Positions 25,224 through 34,224 of a stretch of 53,305 bases of DNA are shown in pieces (the first letter of the stretch is position 1; each line of letters opens with the position of its first letter). The stretch spans positions 1-53,305 of the forward strand of contig NZ_MCIG01000014.1 in NCBI RefSeq assembly GCF_001705035.1, in the 5' to 3' direction. Origin of the DNA: Curtobacterium sp. UCD-KPL2560. GTDB lineage: Bacteria > Actinomycetota > Actinomycetes > Actinomycetales > Microbacteriaceae. Position numbers and translations under genes: made by a program. The notes under the pieces are model-generated. The model was given only the letters and a program-made list of their open reading frames with translations. It was not told where the DNA came from and made no database searches.

Positions 25224-25672
25224 CGATCCCCGCGTCCCCCGTCTCGCAGCTCCTCACCGCCGTCGCCGAGCTCCTCGACGAGGCCGGCGTCGGCGTTTGG
25301 TCCCCCGGCGCCGGCACCTACGGTCCGGACGACGTCCCGATCTTCCGCGGCACCGAGCGCCCCGTCGACAACCCGCAAATCATCCTCAACTGGGTCGACA
25401 CCGACCAGCACCCGGAGATCACGCAGGGCGACGGCATCCTGCAGGTCGCGATGAAGGGCCTGCCGAACCAGCCCGCCTCCGTCGACGACCTCGGCTACGC
25501 CGTCTTCGGCGTCCTCCACGGCCTCACCCAGCAGGCCGCCGGGGACGCCCTCATCGTCCAGTGCCTCCGCCGCAACAGCGTGCCGATGGGCCAGGACGAG
25601 AAGCTCCGCAAGGAGCGCGCGGACCAGTACGACGTCGTCGTCGAGTGGCCGCCCACCAGTCACCGGCTCTGA
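25220..25672 (+). CDS. Tail terminator protein
   Basis: A 150-residue protein in the terminator slot just before the major tail protein. It has an N-terminal helix (VSQLLTAVAELLDEAG) and mixed alpha/beta body typical of minor capsid/tail terminator proteins of actinophages (gpU-like). GTG start in a four-base overlap. Confidence 0.6.
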   Translation: MTIPASPVSQLLTAVAELLDEAGVGVWSPGAGTYGPDDVPIFRGTERPVDNPQIILNWVDTDQHPEITQGDGILQVAMKGLPNQPASVDDLGYAVFGVLHGLTQQAAGDALIVQCLRRNSVPMGQDEKLRKERADQYDVVVEWPPTSHRL

Positions 25673-25697
25673 GCCGGTAGGTCCCCAGACCAGCCCT

Positions 25698-25709
25698 CCC
25701 CCGTGGGGG
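25698..25709. terminator. Short G/C palindrome before major tail protein
   Basis: CCCCC-GT-GGGGG forms a short perfect inverted repeat between the tail terminator and major tail genes. It may be an mRNA stability element rather than a true terminator. Confidence 0.3.
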
Positions 25710-25750
25710 CACTTCCGCATGCCCACACACCGCCTCAGGAGGCACCTCCC

Positions 25751-26458
25751 ATGCCCACCGCACTCGCACGCAAGTTCGCACTGCAGGTGACGAACGACCT
25801 CACCCTGCAGTCCGGCTTCATCCCGGTCAAGGGCGTCAACGACCTCGCCCACAACATCAACCCGAACCTCGAGGACGCGTCGGACTACGACGCGAACGGG
25901 TGGGCGTCGTCCGAGGTCACGATGCAGGACTACTCGATCGACGCAGGCTTCTACCGCCGCGTCAACGCGGGCGTCCTCGACCCCGGCCAGGAGCTCATCC
26001 GCGCCTGCATCGGCCAGTTCGACTCCGCGGCCCGGCTCGGCTTCCGGATGTTCGACAAGACCGGCGGCCCGGAGGCGTACTCCGGCGTCGTCATCCCGAC
26101 GTGGAAGCGCTCGAACACCGGCGTGAAGAACCTCGACCAGGTCACCGCGACGCTCACCGGCACCGACGTGCCGCTGAACATCGGCATCACGAACCCGTAC
26201 CAGGTGACCCTCAACCCGGTCGTCACCGCCGTCAGCCCCGGCGGCAAGGGGTCCGGCACCGCGGTCGCGATCAGCGGCACCGGCTTCACCAACGCGTCCG
26301 CCGTCAAGTTCGGCGCGACCGCCGCGACGTCGTTCTCCGTCGTGTCCGACCAGCTCATCACCGCGATCCTCCCGACCGGCTCGGCCGGGGCGGCGCCGGT
26401 CACCGTGACCACGCCGGTCGGCACGAGCAACGCCGCCGCGTACACGCGCGCCGCGTGA
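25751..26458 (+). CDS. Major tail protein with C-terminal IPT/TIG domain
   Basis: A 235-residue tube protein. The first 150 residues form the tube domain (LQVTNDLTLQSGFIPVKG, GWASSEVTMQDYSIDAGFYRR). Residues about 158-235 are an Ig-like IPT/TIG module (PVVTAVSPGGKGSG, then ISGTGFTNASAVKFG and APVTVTTPVG). Such add-ons decorate the tail surface and often bind carbohydrates weakly. Start set by AGGAGG at 25737-25742. A strong hairpin follows, allowing high expression. Confidence 0.85.
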   Translation: MPTALARKFALQVTNDLTLQSGFIPVKGVNDLAHNINPNLEDASDYDANGWASSEVTMQDYSIDAGFYRRVNAGVLDPGQELIRACIGQFDSAARLGFRMFDKTGGPEAYSGVVIPTWKRSNTGVKNLDQVTATLTGTDVPLNIGITNPYQVTLNPVVTAVSPGGKGSGTAVAISGTGFTNASAVKFGATAATSFSVVSDQLITAILPTGSAGAAPVTVTTPVGTSNAAAYTRAA

Positions 26459-26462
26459 GACC

Positions 26463-26498
26463 CCGGGGCCGCCGTCTCTGGGGACGCGGCGGCCCCGG
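26463..26498 (+). terminator. Terminator after major tail protein
   Basis: A perfect 11-bp stem (26463-26473 with 26488-26498) begins five bases after the major tail stop, followed by a short pyrimidine run. It probably reduces expression of downstream tail genes relative to the tube protein. Confidence 0.8.
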
Positions 26499-26543
26499 CC
26501 TTCCCCATCAGTCCCCGCCCCTCACGCAAGGAGTCCCCAGCTC

Positions 26544-26954
26544 ATGACGTTCCGCGACTACTACGAGCTCGCCGACCCGCTCGTGCTCCCGATCCGGGAG
26601 AAGAACTACGAGATCCCGCCCGCCACCGCCAGCGACGTGCTCCGGTACCGGCTCTACATGGAGGCTCTCGAGGCGGGCACGCTGCAGCCGGAGGACCGCA
26701 TCGACGACGAGGACTACCTCGTCACGTTCCTCGGGACCGCGCTCCTCGAGATGCGCGACGACAAGGTGCACCCGGGCGTCATCGACCACGCCGCGCAGAC
26801 CGCGCTCGCGGAGGCCCTCGCCGGCCGAGAGATCGCCGAGGTCGTCTGGAACGCCGCCGACCCAAAAGCGCAGAGCGCCCTGCTGCAGGCCGGCCTGCTG
26901 GCGAGGGCCTCGATGCGATCGACCAGTACGGACGAGGCGAGTACGACGAGCTGA
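26544..26954 (+). CDS. Tail assembly chaperone (G-like, zero-frame product)
   Basis: A 136-residue protein in the chaperone slot between the tube and tape measure genes, preceded by AAGGAG (26528-26533). It is acidic, with EKNYEIPPATASDVLRYR near the N-terminus as in actinophage G-type chaperones. The last 28 codons lie beyond a slippery heptamer at 26861-26867 and would be replaced in the frameshifted form. Confidence 0.82.
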   Translation: MTFRDYYELADPLVLPIREKNYEIPPATASDVLRYRLYMEALEAGTLQPEDRIDDEDYLVTFLGTALLEMRDDKVHPGVIDHAAQTALAEALAGREIAEVVWNAADPKAQSALLQAGLLARASMRSTSTDEASTTS

Positions 26955-27253
26955 CCGGCACGTGGGAGTGGTACGAGGTCCCCGCTGAGGTCACCGCGAC
27001 GAAGACGAAGGCGGACTGGGGCGCGATCCTCACGCACCTCGACCTCCTCGCGTTCGACATGCAGCGCCACCTCGGCCTCCGCCTCACCACGGTCCTCCAC
27101 ACGCACACGTGGCGCGAGTTCGCCCACCTCGTGTCCGGGCTGCTCGGCCTCGAGGAGCACCTCGTCACGCCCCGCGGCGTGACGTCGATCCCCGCGACGC
27201 TGCTCGGCTCGCGCTTCACCACCACGAACGACGAGGAGCCCGCCGATGAGTGA
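26544..27253 (+). CDS. Tail assembly chaperone GT fusion by -1 frameshift
   Basis: A perfect slippery heptamer C-CCA-AAA (26861-26867) in frame permits a -1 slip after codon 108. The -1 frame is then open, with no stop, to 27253, giving a product of about 236 residues. The T part contains WEWYEVPAEVTATKTKADWGA and a helical region (LDLLAFDMQRHLGL), and shows codon use like the neighbouring genes. It has no good start of its own and ends 8 bases into the tape measure gene. Both forms would bind the tape measure during tail assembly. Confidence 0.85.
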
Positions 27254-30200
27254 CACCGAGATCGGCGGGATCACCGGGTTCCTGCGCCTCGACGACTCCG
27301 ACTGGGACCGGAAGATCGCCCACGCCAAGGAGCAGGCCCGCGAGCTCGGCGCGATCAGCCCGACGATCACGGTAGACGCCGACACCGCGCACGCCGAGGA
27401 GCAGCTCCTCGCGTTCGCGGCGTTCGCCCGGGCGATCGGTGCCGAGTCGGTCACGGTCGACGTCACCGTCGACCAGCACACCAGCGGCGTCGGCGCGGCC
27501 CAGATCGGCGCGCAGGCTGTCGCCGCTGCGGCCGCCATCGAGGCCGCCGAGCACGACGTCGCTGAGGCCTTCGACGACGTCGCCGAGTCCGCTGCCGCTG
27601 CCGCTGCTGCCGAGGGCGCCCTCGCCGCCGCGCAGGGCAGCGCCGCGGCATCCGCGGAGACGGAGGCGGAGGCCCTCGACGACGTCGCGTCCTCGGCCGA
27701 GGCGGCCACCGCGTCGCAGGCTGCCCTCGCCGCCGCGTACATCCAGGCGGTCAACGCCGCGTCGTCCTCCGCCGTGGCGCAGGAGGCCGTCGCCGATGCC
27801 CAGCACGACGCCGCGCAGTCCGCCGTGCAGGCCACCGCCGGGGAGACCGCCCTCAGCGCCGCGCAGCGCACCGCCGAGCAGGCCGCGCGCCGCGCGTCGA
27901 TCGCGCAGATGCGCCTCGACGCGCTCCGCGGCACCGGCCAGGCCACCGCCCTGCAGCTCGCCGGAGCACAGCTCGCCCTGGACGAGGCCCTCGAGCGCGC
28001 ATCGGCCGCCGCGCGCCGGGCGGGCATGTCGCAGGAGCAGCTCGACGCCGCCCAGCAGGCAGCGACCGCGTCGGCGATCGCTGAGGCCGCCGCGCAGAGC
28101 GCGAACGCCAGCGCCTCGAACTCGCTCGCGTCGAGCCAGGAGAAGGTCGGCTCGCTCGCCGGCTGGGTCGCGACCGGCATCGGCGCGGCCGTCGCGATCC
28201 TCCCCGCCGCGACCTCCGCCGCCGTGGCCTACGGCGGCGCGCTCGTCGGCATGGGTGGCGCTGCGGTGCTCGGCATCCTCGGCGCGGTGCAGGCCGTGAA
28301 GTCCGGGACCGCCGTCGGCGAGCAGTTCTCGGGGGTCCTTGACAACCTCAAGGGCGACCTCGACTCCCTGTCGAACACCGCCGCGGTCGCCGTGCTCGAC
28401 GACTTCGGTCGCGCCGAGCGGTCGGTGACCGGGAACCTGCCGGCGCTCAACAGCCTCGTCCGCGAGCTCGGCTCCTCGGCGGGCCGCGCGGGTGCGGACA
28501 TCGTCGGCGGGGCGGTCACGGGCCTGCTGGTCATGCGGCCCCTGCTCGTGTCGGTGGAGGACACCGTCGAGTCCGGGGCGTCCGCGTTCCGCCGGTGGGC
28601 GGGCAGCACGGACGGGTTCGTCCGGTTCGTGAACGACGCCGGCCACGACCTACCGCAGCTCAACAGCGCCTTCGGGTCGCTCACCGGCGGCGTCGTCAAC
28701 TTCTTCGGCGCCATGCGGCCCGCGGGCCCCGTCGTCCTCACCCTCGTCGAGGGCGTAGGCAACCTGCTGACCGGCTTGTCGAACCTCGGCCCGGTGCTGC
28801 CGGCGATCGCCGTCGGTGCCGGAGGGGCGTTCCTCGCCTTCCAGCTCTGGAAGGGCGTCAACGCGATCCTCGCCGGGGTCGACGCCGGGGCGACCTCGCT
28901 CGCGGCGACGTGGGCGCGTGTCAGCGCGGGGCAGTGGAGCGCCGCCGCCTCCGCGTCGGCGAACGCCGCAGCCACCACCGCGGAGGGCGCTGCTGCGTCC
29001 GGCGCGGCGGCGAGCACGACGCTCCTCGGCCGTGCGCTGACGTTCTCGACCGGACCGGTCGGGCTCGTCATCGGCGGGCTCGGCGCCCTCGCGGCGATCA
29101 CCGGCGTCGTGATGTCGGCGACGCAGCAGAACACGAAGGCCGCGGCGGACTACTCGTCGGCGCTGATCCAGGACAACAACGCGATCGGGCAGAACACCGC
29201 CAAGCTCGCCGCGCAGTCCCTGCAGCAGGCCGGCGTGCTCGGCACCGCGAAGCAGTACGGCCTCAACCTCACCGAGCTCACCTCGGCGGTCACGGGCAAC
29301 AGCGACGCGCAGGAGCGCGTCAACGGTGTCCTCGACAAGCAGATCGCGAAGTACGAGGCGCAGGCTGCCGCGGCCCGCCTGGGGTCGAACGGGCAGTCGG
29401 CCGCCGCGCGCATCGCGGGCGAGCACGTCGACGCGCTCAAGAAGCTGCAGGGCGAGCTCGAGGGCACGACCGACTCGATCGCCAAGGAGAAGAAGCAGCT
29501 CGACGACGCGAACTCGGCGTCGTCCGGCGCGGCGAACGCGGCGAAGTCGCAGGCCGCCGCGTACGGCATGACGACGACGGCGTACCGCGACGCCGCGGCC
29601 GGCGCGCGCGACCACACCGCGCAGGCGAAGGCCGCGACCGAGGCCATGCAGATGGAGAACGACGCCGCCGGCCTGCTGTCGAACGCGCTCACCCTCCTCA
29701 ACGGCGGGGCACTGTCCGTCGCGCAGGCCCAGACCGGGGTCGCGTCCGCGGTGAACCAGGCCAAGGACGCGTTCAAGGACAACGGCAAGGCGATCGAGGG
29801 GAACTCGGCCGCCGCGGTCGCGAACCAGCAGGCGATCCAGCAGCAGGTCTCCGCCGCGCAGCAGATGGCCGAGGCCCAGGCGAAGGCCACGGGCTCCACC
29901 CAGGCCGGCGTCGACGCGTACAAGCAGTCGAAGGCGGCCATCGAGGACGCACTCCGAGCGCAGGGCGCCCTCACCCCCGAGGTGCAGGCGTACATCGACA
30001 AGCTCTACGACGTCGACAACCTCAAGGTGAAGCCCACCCAGCTCGAGGTCGACACGTCGCAGGGCGACTTCGGGATCCAGCACATCAAGGACGCGATCGC
30101 GTCGGTGCCCGACAAGCACGACACGAAGGCGCAGGCGCTCGTCGACGAGGCAGAGGCCCGGCTCCGGAACCTCAAGCAGAACATCGACTCGGTGCCGGCG

Positions 30201-30761
30201 TCGAAGCGGACCGAGATGCAGGCGTCGATCGCGGACGCGTCCCGGCAACTGCAGATCCTGCAGGCGCAGATCGACGGGATGCGCGGGAAGACCCTGACGA
30301 TCACGCAGCGGACCGTGCTCGTAACGGAGGCCATCAACTCAGGGGCGGCGCCGGGCGCCGCGAAGGCGGCGTACAACGCGCACGGCGGTACGGCGGGCGT
30401 GGACGGCATCCGGACCCAGCGGTTCGCGGCCGGCGGCACCTCCGGCGGATCGGTGTGGGGCACGTCCGGGTCCTCGTTCAGCGACAGCATCCCGACGTGG
30501 CTGTCGATCGGCGAGGAGGTCGCGTCCGCGCAGGCGATGACCTACCCGGGCGCCCGGTCGGTCGTGAAGGCGATCAACTCGGACCCCGCTGCGGCGATGC
30601 AGGCCATCACGCAGAAGTCCGACGCGGCTCCGGTCACCGTCACCGTCATCAACAAGACCGGCCTGTCCACGCTCGACGACCTGATCGAGCTCCACATCGA
30701 GAAGAACGGCCGGAAGCGCAAGCTCACGCTCGGCGCCGGACGACAGGCAGGAGGCATCTGA
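27246..30761 (+). CDS. Tape measure protein
   Basis: The longest gene, 1171 residues, which sets tail length. The N-terminus has the typical GITGFLRLDDSDWDRKI start; residues about 90-295 are a very Ala-rich coiled coil; hydrophobic membrane-active stretches occur at about 300-350 and 600-625; the C-terminus has an Ala/Gly-rich segment with HGGTAGVDGI and an FSDSIPTWLSIGEE motif frequent in actinophage tape measures. Known scaling of about 1.5 angstrom per residue suggests a tail near 170 nm. It supports a siphovirus shape. Confidence 0.92.
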   Translation: MSDTEIGGITGFLRLDDSDWDRKIAHAKEQARELGAISPTITVDADTAHAEEQLLAFAAFARAIGAESVTVDVTVDQHTSGVGAAQIGAQAVAAAAAIEAAEHDVAEAFDDVAESAAAAAAAEGALAAAQGSAAASAETEAEALDDVASSAEAATASQAALAAAYIQAVNAASSSAVAQEAVADAQHDAAQSAVQATAGETALSAAQRTAEQAARRASIAQMRLDALRGTGQATALQLAGAQLALDEALERASAAARRAGMSQEQLDAAQQAATASAIAEAAAQSANASASNSLASSQEKVGSLAGWVATGIGAAVAILPAATSAAVAYGGALVGMGGAAVLGILGAVQAVKSGTAVGEQFSGVLDNLKGDLDSLSNTAAVAVLDDFGRAERSVTGNLPALNSLVRELGSSAGRAGADIVGGAVTGLLVMRPLLVSVEDTVESGASAFRRWAGSTDGFVRFVNDAGHDLPQLNSAFGSLTGGVVNFFGAMRPAGPVVLTLVEGVGNLLTGLSNLGPVLPAIAVGAGGAFLAFQLWKGVNAILAGVDAGATSLAATWARVSAGQWSAAASASANAAATTAEGAAASGAAASTTLLGRALTFSTGPVGLVIGGLGALAAITGVVMSATQQNTKAAADYSSALIQDNNAIGQNTAKLAAQSLQQAGVLGTAKQYGLNLTELTSAVTGNSDAQERVNGVLDKQIAKYEAQAAAARLGSNGQSAAARIAGEHVDALKKLQGELEGTTDSIAKEKKQLDDANSASSGAANAAKSQAAAYGMTTTAYRDAAAGARDHTAQAKAATEAMQMENDAAGLLSNALTLLNGGALSVAQAQTGVASAVNQAKDAFKDNGKAIEGNSAAAVANQQAIQQQVSAAQQMAEAQAKATGSTQAGVDAYKQSKAAIEDALRAQGALTPEVQAYIDKLYDVDNLKVKPTQLEVDTSQGDFGIQHIKDAIASVPDKHDTKAQALVDEAEARLRNLKQNIDSVPASKRTEMQASIADASRQLQILQAQIDGMRGKTLTITQRTVLVTEAINSGAAPGAAKAAYNAHGGTAGVDGIRTQRFAAGGTSGGSVWGTSGSSFSDSIPTWLSIGEEVASAQAMTYPGARSVVKAINSDPAAAMQAITQKSDAAPVTVTVINKTGLSTLDDLIELHIEKNGRKRKLTLGAGRQAGGI

Positions 30762-30762
30762 C

Positions 30763-32151
30763 GTGCCGATCCGGAACACCGTCACGAATCCGAACGCCCT
30801 CGGAGGGACGGCCAGCCTCGAAAACGAGGCGAGTACGTCCGTCGCGATGTCGGCCGCAAACGGGCGCTATACCGTCACCTCAGGCGCAACCACGCAGGCA
30901 ACTGCCCGCCTGGCGCTCACCCAGCGCCCCGCAGGTGCCAGCGGGCAGACATGGGGTGCGCGGGCGACGCTCACGAACCCCGCGTCAACGGCACGCTCTG
31001 TGTCGTTGGTCGTCGTGTTCTACAGCGGCACCGGCTCGACCATCGGATCGGTTCTCGGCACCGCAGTCTCCACGCAGACCCTCAGCGCATCCGGTATCGG
31101 GTCGTTCAGTGTGTCAGGCGTCGCTCCGGCGGGTACGGCGTCGGTGGGGCTGCAGGTGCGACGAGAGGCCGGCACAGGCGCGACGTCCTCGGACGTCGTG
31201 TGGGCGTCGGCGCTGTTCCTCGTGCAGATCACCGACGGAACGGCGACCGTTCCCCCGTACGGCGACCCGAACACGGACCCGACGCACTGGTTCTGGGACG
31301 GCGCCGCGAACGCGTCGACGTCGTACAAGGTGCTGAACACGCCGAAGCTCACGCTCATCGACGACGACGTGAACGGGCCCCGCGTGCTCGTGCTCGTCCC
31401 CGAGGGGGTGCCGGGCACGCAGACGGTCACGCTGTCGCGGACCGCGGGCGGGCGCACGATGCGCGTCCGCGGCGGCGTCGGGCTGTACGCCGTCGGCGGC
31501 GCGTCGGCGCTCGACGCGGAGGTGCCGTTCGGGGTGCCGGTGACCTACCAGGCGGAGCAGTTCGACGGGACCGGGCAGTCGCTCGGCTTCACGGACGCGT
31601 CACCGATCACGGTCAACGAGGCGCTCACGTGGGTGTCGCAGCCGCTCTCCCCCGGGTCCGCGATGCGGGTCCGGCTCAGGGTCGGGTCGACCGCCAGCCT
31701 GACCCGGCCCTCGCCGGGTGAGGTCGTCGTGCCCGAGGGCGCGACGGTGGGCCGGATCATCTCCGGGCAGCGCAGCGGCGTGCACGGCACGCTCGTGCTC
31801 TCCGTCGGCAGCCCGGCACAGGCGGACGCGTTCGACGCACTGTGGGGCGGGTACGGCCAGGACTTCCCGGCCGTCATCTGCATCCGGACGCCGCCGAACG
31901 TCCCGCTGCCGCCGGTGCTGTTCTGGGCGTGCCTCGCCCCCGAACGGCAGTCCTCCGGGGCGAACAAGGCGATCCGGTACGTCCTCCCCGGCTCCGAGGT
32001 CGCGCCGCCGTCCGCCGGCCTGGTAATCCCGACGCTCCGGCGGAAGGACATCGACGCCGCGTACCCCACGCGCGCCGCACGTGCGGCCGCGTACCAGTCC
32101 CGCATCCAGCGGGACACCGACTACACGAAGGCCGGTCTCGCCGGCCCCTGA
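30763..32151 (+). CDS. Minor tail protein with carbohydrate-binding-like N-terminus
   Basis: A 462-residue tail tip protein, GTG start one base after the tape measure stop. The first 165 residues look like a jelly-roll carbohydrate-binding module (N-PNALGGTASLENEAS, GQTWGARATL, and a VVWASALFLVQI edge strand). A linker with DPTHWFWDGAANAS leads to a distal-tail-like C-terminal domain. Probably the distal tail component that links the tube to the tip and may touch the cell wall. Confidence 0.65.
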   Translation: MPIRNTVTNPNALGGTASLENEASTSVAMSAANGRYTVTSGATTQATARLALTQRPAGASGQTWGARATLTNPASTARSVSLVVVFYSGTGSTIGSVLGTAVSTQTLSASGIGSFSVSGVAPAGTASVGLQVRREAGTGATSSDVVWASALFLVQITDGTATVPPYGDPNTDPTHWFWDGAANASTSYKVLNTPKLTLIDDDVNGPRVLVLVPEGVPGTQTVTLSRTAGGRTMRVRGGVGLYAVGGASALDAEVPFGVPVTYQAEQFDGTGQSLGFTDASPITVNEALTWVSQPLSPGSAMRVRLRVGSTASLTRPSPGEVVVPEGATVGRIISGQRSGVHGTLVLSVGSPAQADAFDALWGGYGQDFPAVICIRTPPNVPLPPVLFWACLAPERQSSGANKAIRYVLPGSEVAPPSAGLVIPTLRRKDIDAAYPTRAARAAAYQSRIQRDTDYTKAGLAGP

Positions 32152-32164
32152 CGACGGGAGACCC

Positions 32165-33289
32165 ATGCGGCCCGGTTCGAGCGCTCTCCGAGACGTCCTG
32201 ACCGGGTCGTTCGACCGTCGCTGGCTGATCGACGTCTTCTACGACGGAGTCCGGGTGCTGCAGGACGTCCCCTGCACGCGCCCGGACTTCACCGACGACG
32301 GCGGCCAGCTCGTGCAGTCCACCGGGACGACGACGATCGTCTACCAGGGCGACTTCGCCGACTCGGTCGCCCCGACCGACGTCGGCGACCTGCTCGCCCC
32401 GTTCGGCGCGCAGGTCGAGGTCTACATGGTCGTCTCCGCCGGGCCCGGGTTCACCGAGCGAGTCCGGATGGGCCGCTACATGATCGCCGAGACGCCCTCG
32501 GTGGTGACGTCGCGGTTCCTGTTCAACGGAGGCGCCGCGTCCCGCGGGGACCGCATCGACCTCACGCTCAAGGATCTGTTCTACGGCGTGCAGGTCGACC
32601 GGTTCGACGCCCCCGGGTCTCCGCCGTCGCTCGCGTCCGCGTGGGCGGAGGTGCAGCGGCTCACCGGGCTGCAGGTGACGAGGTCGATCGCGGACGGGCC
32701 GATCCCCGCGACGGTCGCGTACCAGGAAGACCGACTGCAGGGTGTCTACGACATCGCGAACTACTCCCTCGACGCGGTCGCGTGCCTCACCGCCGACGGG
32801 ACCGTGTCGATGCGACCGAACGTGTGGACGGCACCCGTCGACACGCTCCGATGGGGCGACACCGGCACGCTCGTCGACGTCTCGCGGGGCCTGGCGAACG
32901 ACTCGGTCTACAACAAGGTCGTCGTCCGCGCGTATGACTCCACGCAGGGCTCCGCGGTGCTCGCCTCCGGCGAGATCACCGACGGCCCGCTCCGCACCCG
33001 GAACCGCGACGGCTCCCTCTCGCCGTACCGCCGCCGGCCGACGTTCTACTCGTCGCAGTTCATCACCACGCAGGCGCAGGCCGAGAACTACGTCGCGAAG
33101 TGGCTGCCTCGCGTCTCGCAGCTCGCCGCGGTCGAGGTCACCCTCACCGAGGTCGTGAATCCGCTGCGCGAGGTCGGCGACGTCCTCGCCGTGCAGCGGG
33201 TCGGTGAGCAGTTCACGGCACGCGTGACCGGCATCCGCCGGGGCACCGCGGCGACCCAGGAGACCACCGTGGAGGTGAAGCGACGATGA
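32165..33289 (+). CDS. Tail tip / baseplate protein (DUF5047-like)
   Basis: A 374-residue protein resembling the actinophage DUF5047-type tail proteins: an N-terminal beta domain with LLAPFGAQVEVYMVV (about 77-91), then MGRYMIAETPSV, and a hub-like C-terminal part with ANDSVYNKVVVRAYD and EVVNPLREVGDVL similar to tail-associated lysin/hub proteins. ATG at 32165. It overlaps the next gene by four bases. Confidence 0.65.
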   Translation: MRPGSSALRDVLTGSFDRRWLIDVFYDGVRVLQDVPCTRPDFTDDGGQLVQSTGTTTIVYQGDFADSVAPTDVGDLLAPFGAQVEVYMVVSAGPGFTERVRMGRYMIAETPSVVTSRFLFNGGAASRGDRIDLTLKDLFYGVQVDRFDAPGSPPSLASAWAEVQRLTGLQVTRSIADGPIPATVAYQEDRLQGVYDIANYSLDAVACLTADGTVSMRPNVWTAPVDTLRWGDTGTLVDVSRGLANDSVYNKVVVRAYDSTQGSAVLASGEITDGPLRTRNRDGSLSPYRRRPTFYSSQFITTQAQAENYVAKWLPRVSQLAAVEVTLTEVVNPLREVGDVLAVQRVGEQFTARVTGIRRGTAATQETTVEVKRR

Positions 33290-34158
33290 TCGACGAGCTC
33301 GATGACCTGCAGAAGGCGCTCGGCGGGAAGTCGAAGGTCACCGCGTTCGTCGGCCGGTTCGTCTCGGCGACCGCGACCGGCTGCTTCGTCGACGTCGGCG
33401 GCGGCCGTGTGCCGGCGCAGTTCGGCTCCGACTACCTGCCCGAGGTCAACGAGTCCGTCAACGTCCTGTTCATCAACGGCACGCCGTTCATGATGGGGCC
33501 CGTCGGCGCGAAGCCCGGGAAGGGCACCGTGCGCTCGGTCGCCTCCTCCCTCGTCACCCTCGACACCGCGTACGGCACGGTCGTGTGCCCCTACAACCAG
33601 GCGGTCACCCCGTCCACCGGGCAGGTCATGCGCATCGGCTGGCGAGAGGGGCCGTTCGCCGAGGCCGTCATGTCGACGTCTCCGAAGCCCGCGGACCCGC
33701 CCCCGGCGCCCGGAGGCGGCACGTCGACGCACGTCGACGTGTTCACCGCCCTGGACGCCGGCTCGTTCAACGGCCGGTGGTGGACCGCGCAGGTCCGCGC
33801 CGACGACTCCGACCTCGGCTGCTGGTTCTACGGCTCGAAGATCAGCGACACCATCCCTGCGACCGCCCGCGTCCAGGCGGTGCAGGTGTACGTCTCCGCC
33901 GACAAGATCTACGGCAACCCACCCGTCTTCGCCGTGCACCCGCACCAGTCGAACCCCGGCGGGGCGCCGACCCTCGGCGCCCTCTCGCCGATCGGCGTCG
34001 CGCCCGGCTGGGTGACCCTCCCTGCCGGGTTCGGCGACGTCCTCAAGGCCGGCGGCGGGTCCGCCGGGGTCGGCGTCGCGCACGGCGGCTTGAACATCTT
34101 CCGCAGCCTCGCGCAGGACGGTCAGTCCGGCGCCCTCCGCATCACCTCGGTCTACTGA
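33286..34158 (+). CDS. Minor tail protein with OB-like N-terminus
   Basis: A 290-residue protein. Residues about 16-125 form an OB/gpV-like beta barrel (FVGRFVSATATGCFVDVGGG and VNVLFINGTPFMMGPVG). A Pro-rich hinge (about 130-145) separates this from a C-terminal beta-sandwich with WWTAQVRADDSDLG. The layout fits a baseplate hub or spike component carrying a receptor-contact domain. A terminator follows. Confidence 0.6.
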   Translation: MIDELDDLQKALGGKSKVTAFVGRFVSATATGCFVDVGGGRVPAQFGSDYLPEVNESVNVLFINGTPFMMGPVGAKPGKGTVRSVASSLVTLDTAYGTVVCPYNQAVTPSTGQVMRIGWREGPFAEAVMSTSPKPADPPPAPGGGTSTHVDVFTALDAGSFNGRWWTAQVRADDSDLGCWFYGSKISDTIPATARVQAVQVYVSADKIYGNPPVFAVHPHQSNPGGAPTLGALSPIGVAPGWVTLPAGFGDVLKAGGGSAGVGVAHGGLNIFRSLAQDGQSGALRITSVY

Positions 34159-34182
34159 CCGCATCCCCGTTCCCCTCCCTCC

Positions 34183-34204
34183 ACGCCCGCCGCCGCGCGG
34201 GCGT
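34183..34204 (+). terminator. Terminator after minor tail protein
   Basis: An 8-bp perfect stem (34183-34190 with 34197-34204), then TTTCG, 24 bases after the stop. Confidence 0.7.
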
Positions 34205-34224
34205 TTCGCATGCAAGGAGCCGTC

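Noticed and set aside
28000..28100. Ala-rich tract in the tape measure as a nucleotide repeat or CRISPR-like array
   Set aside because: It is codon-level low complexity of a coiled coil; no regular repeat-spacer spacing is present there or elsewhere in the window.
34210..34224. Earlier ATG for the fibre-like gene
   Set aside because: The ATG overlaps the AAGGAG that serves the ATG at 34225.
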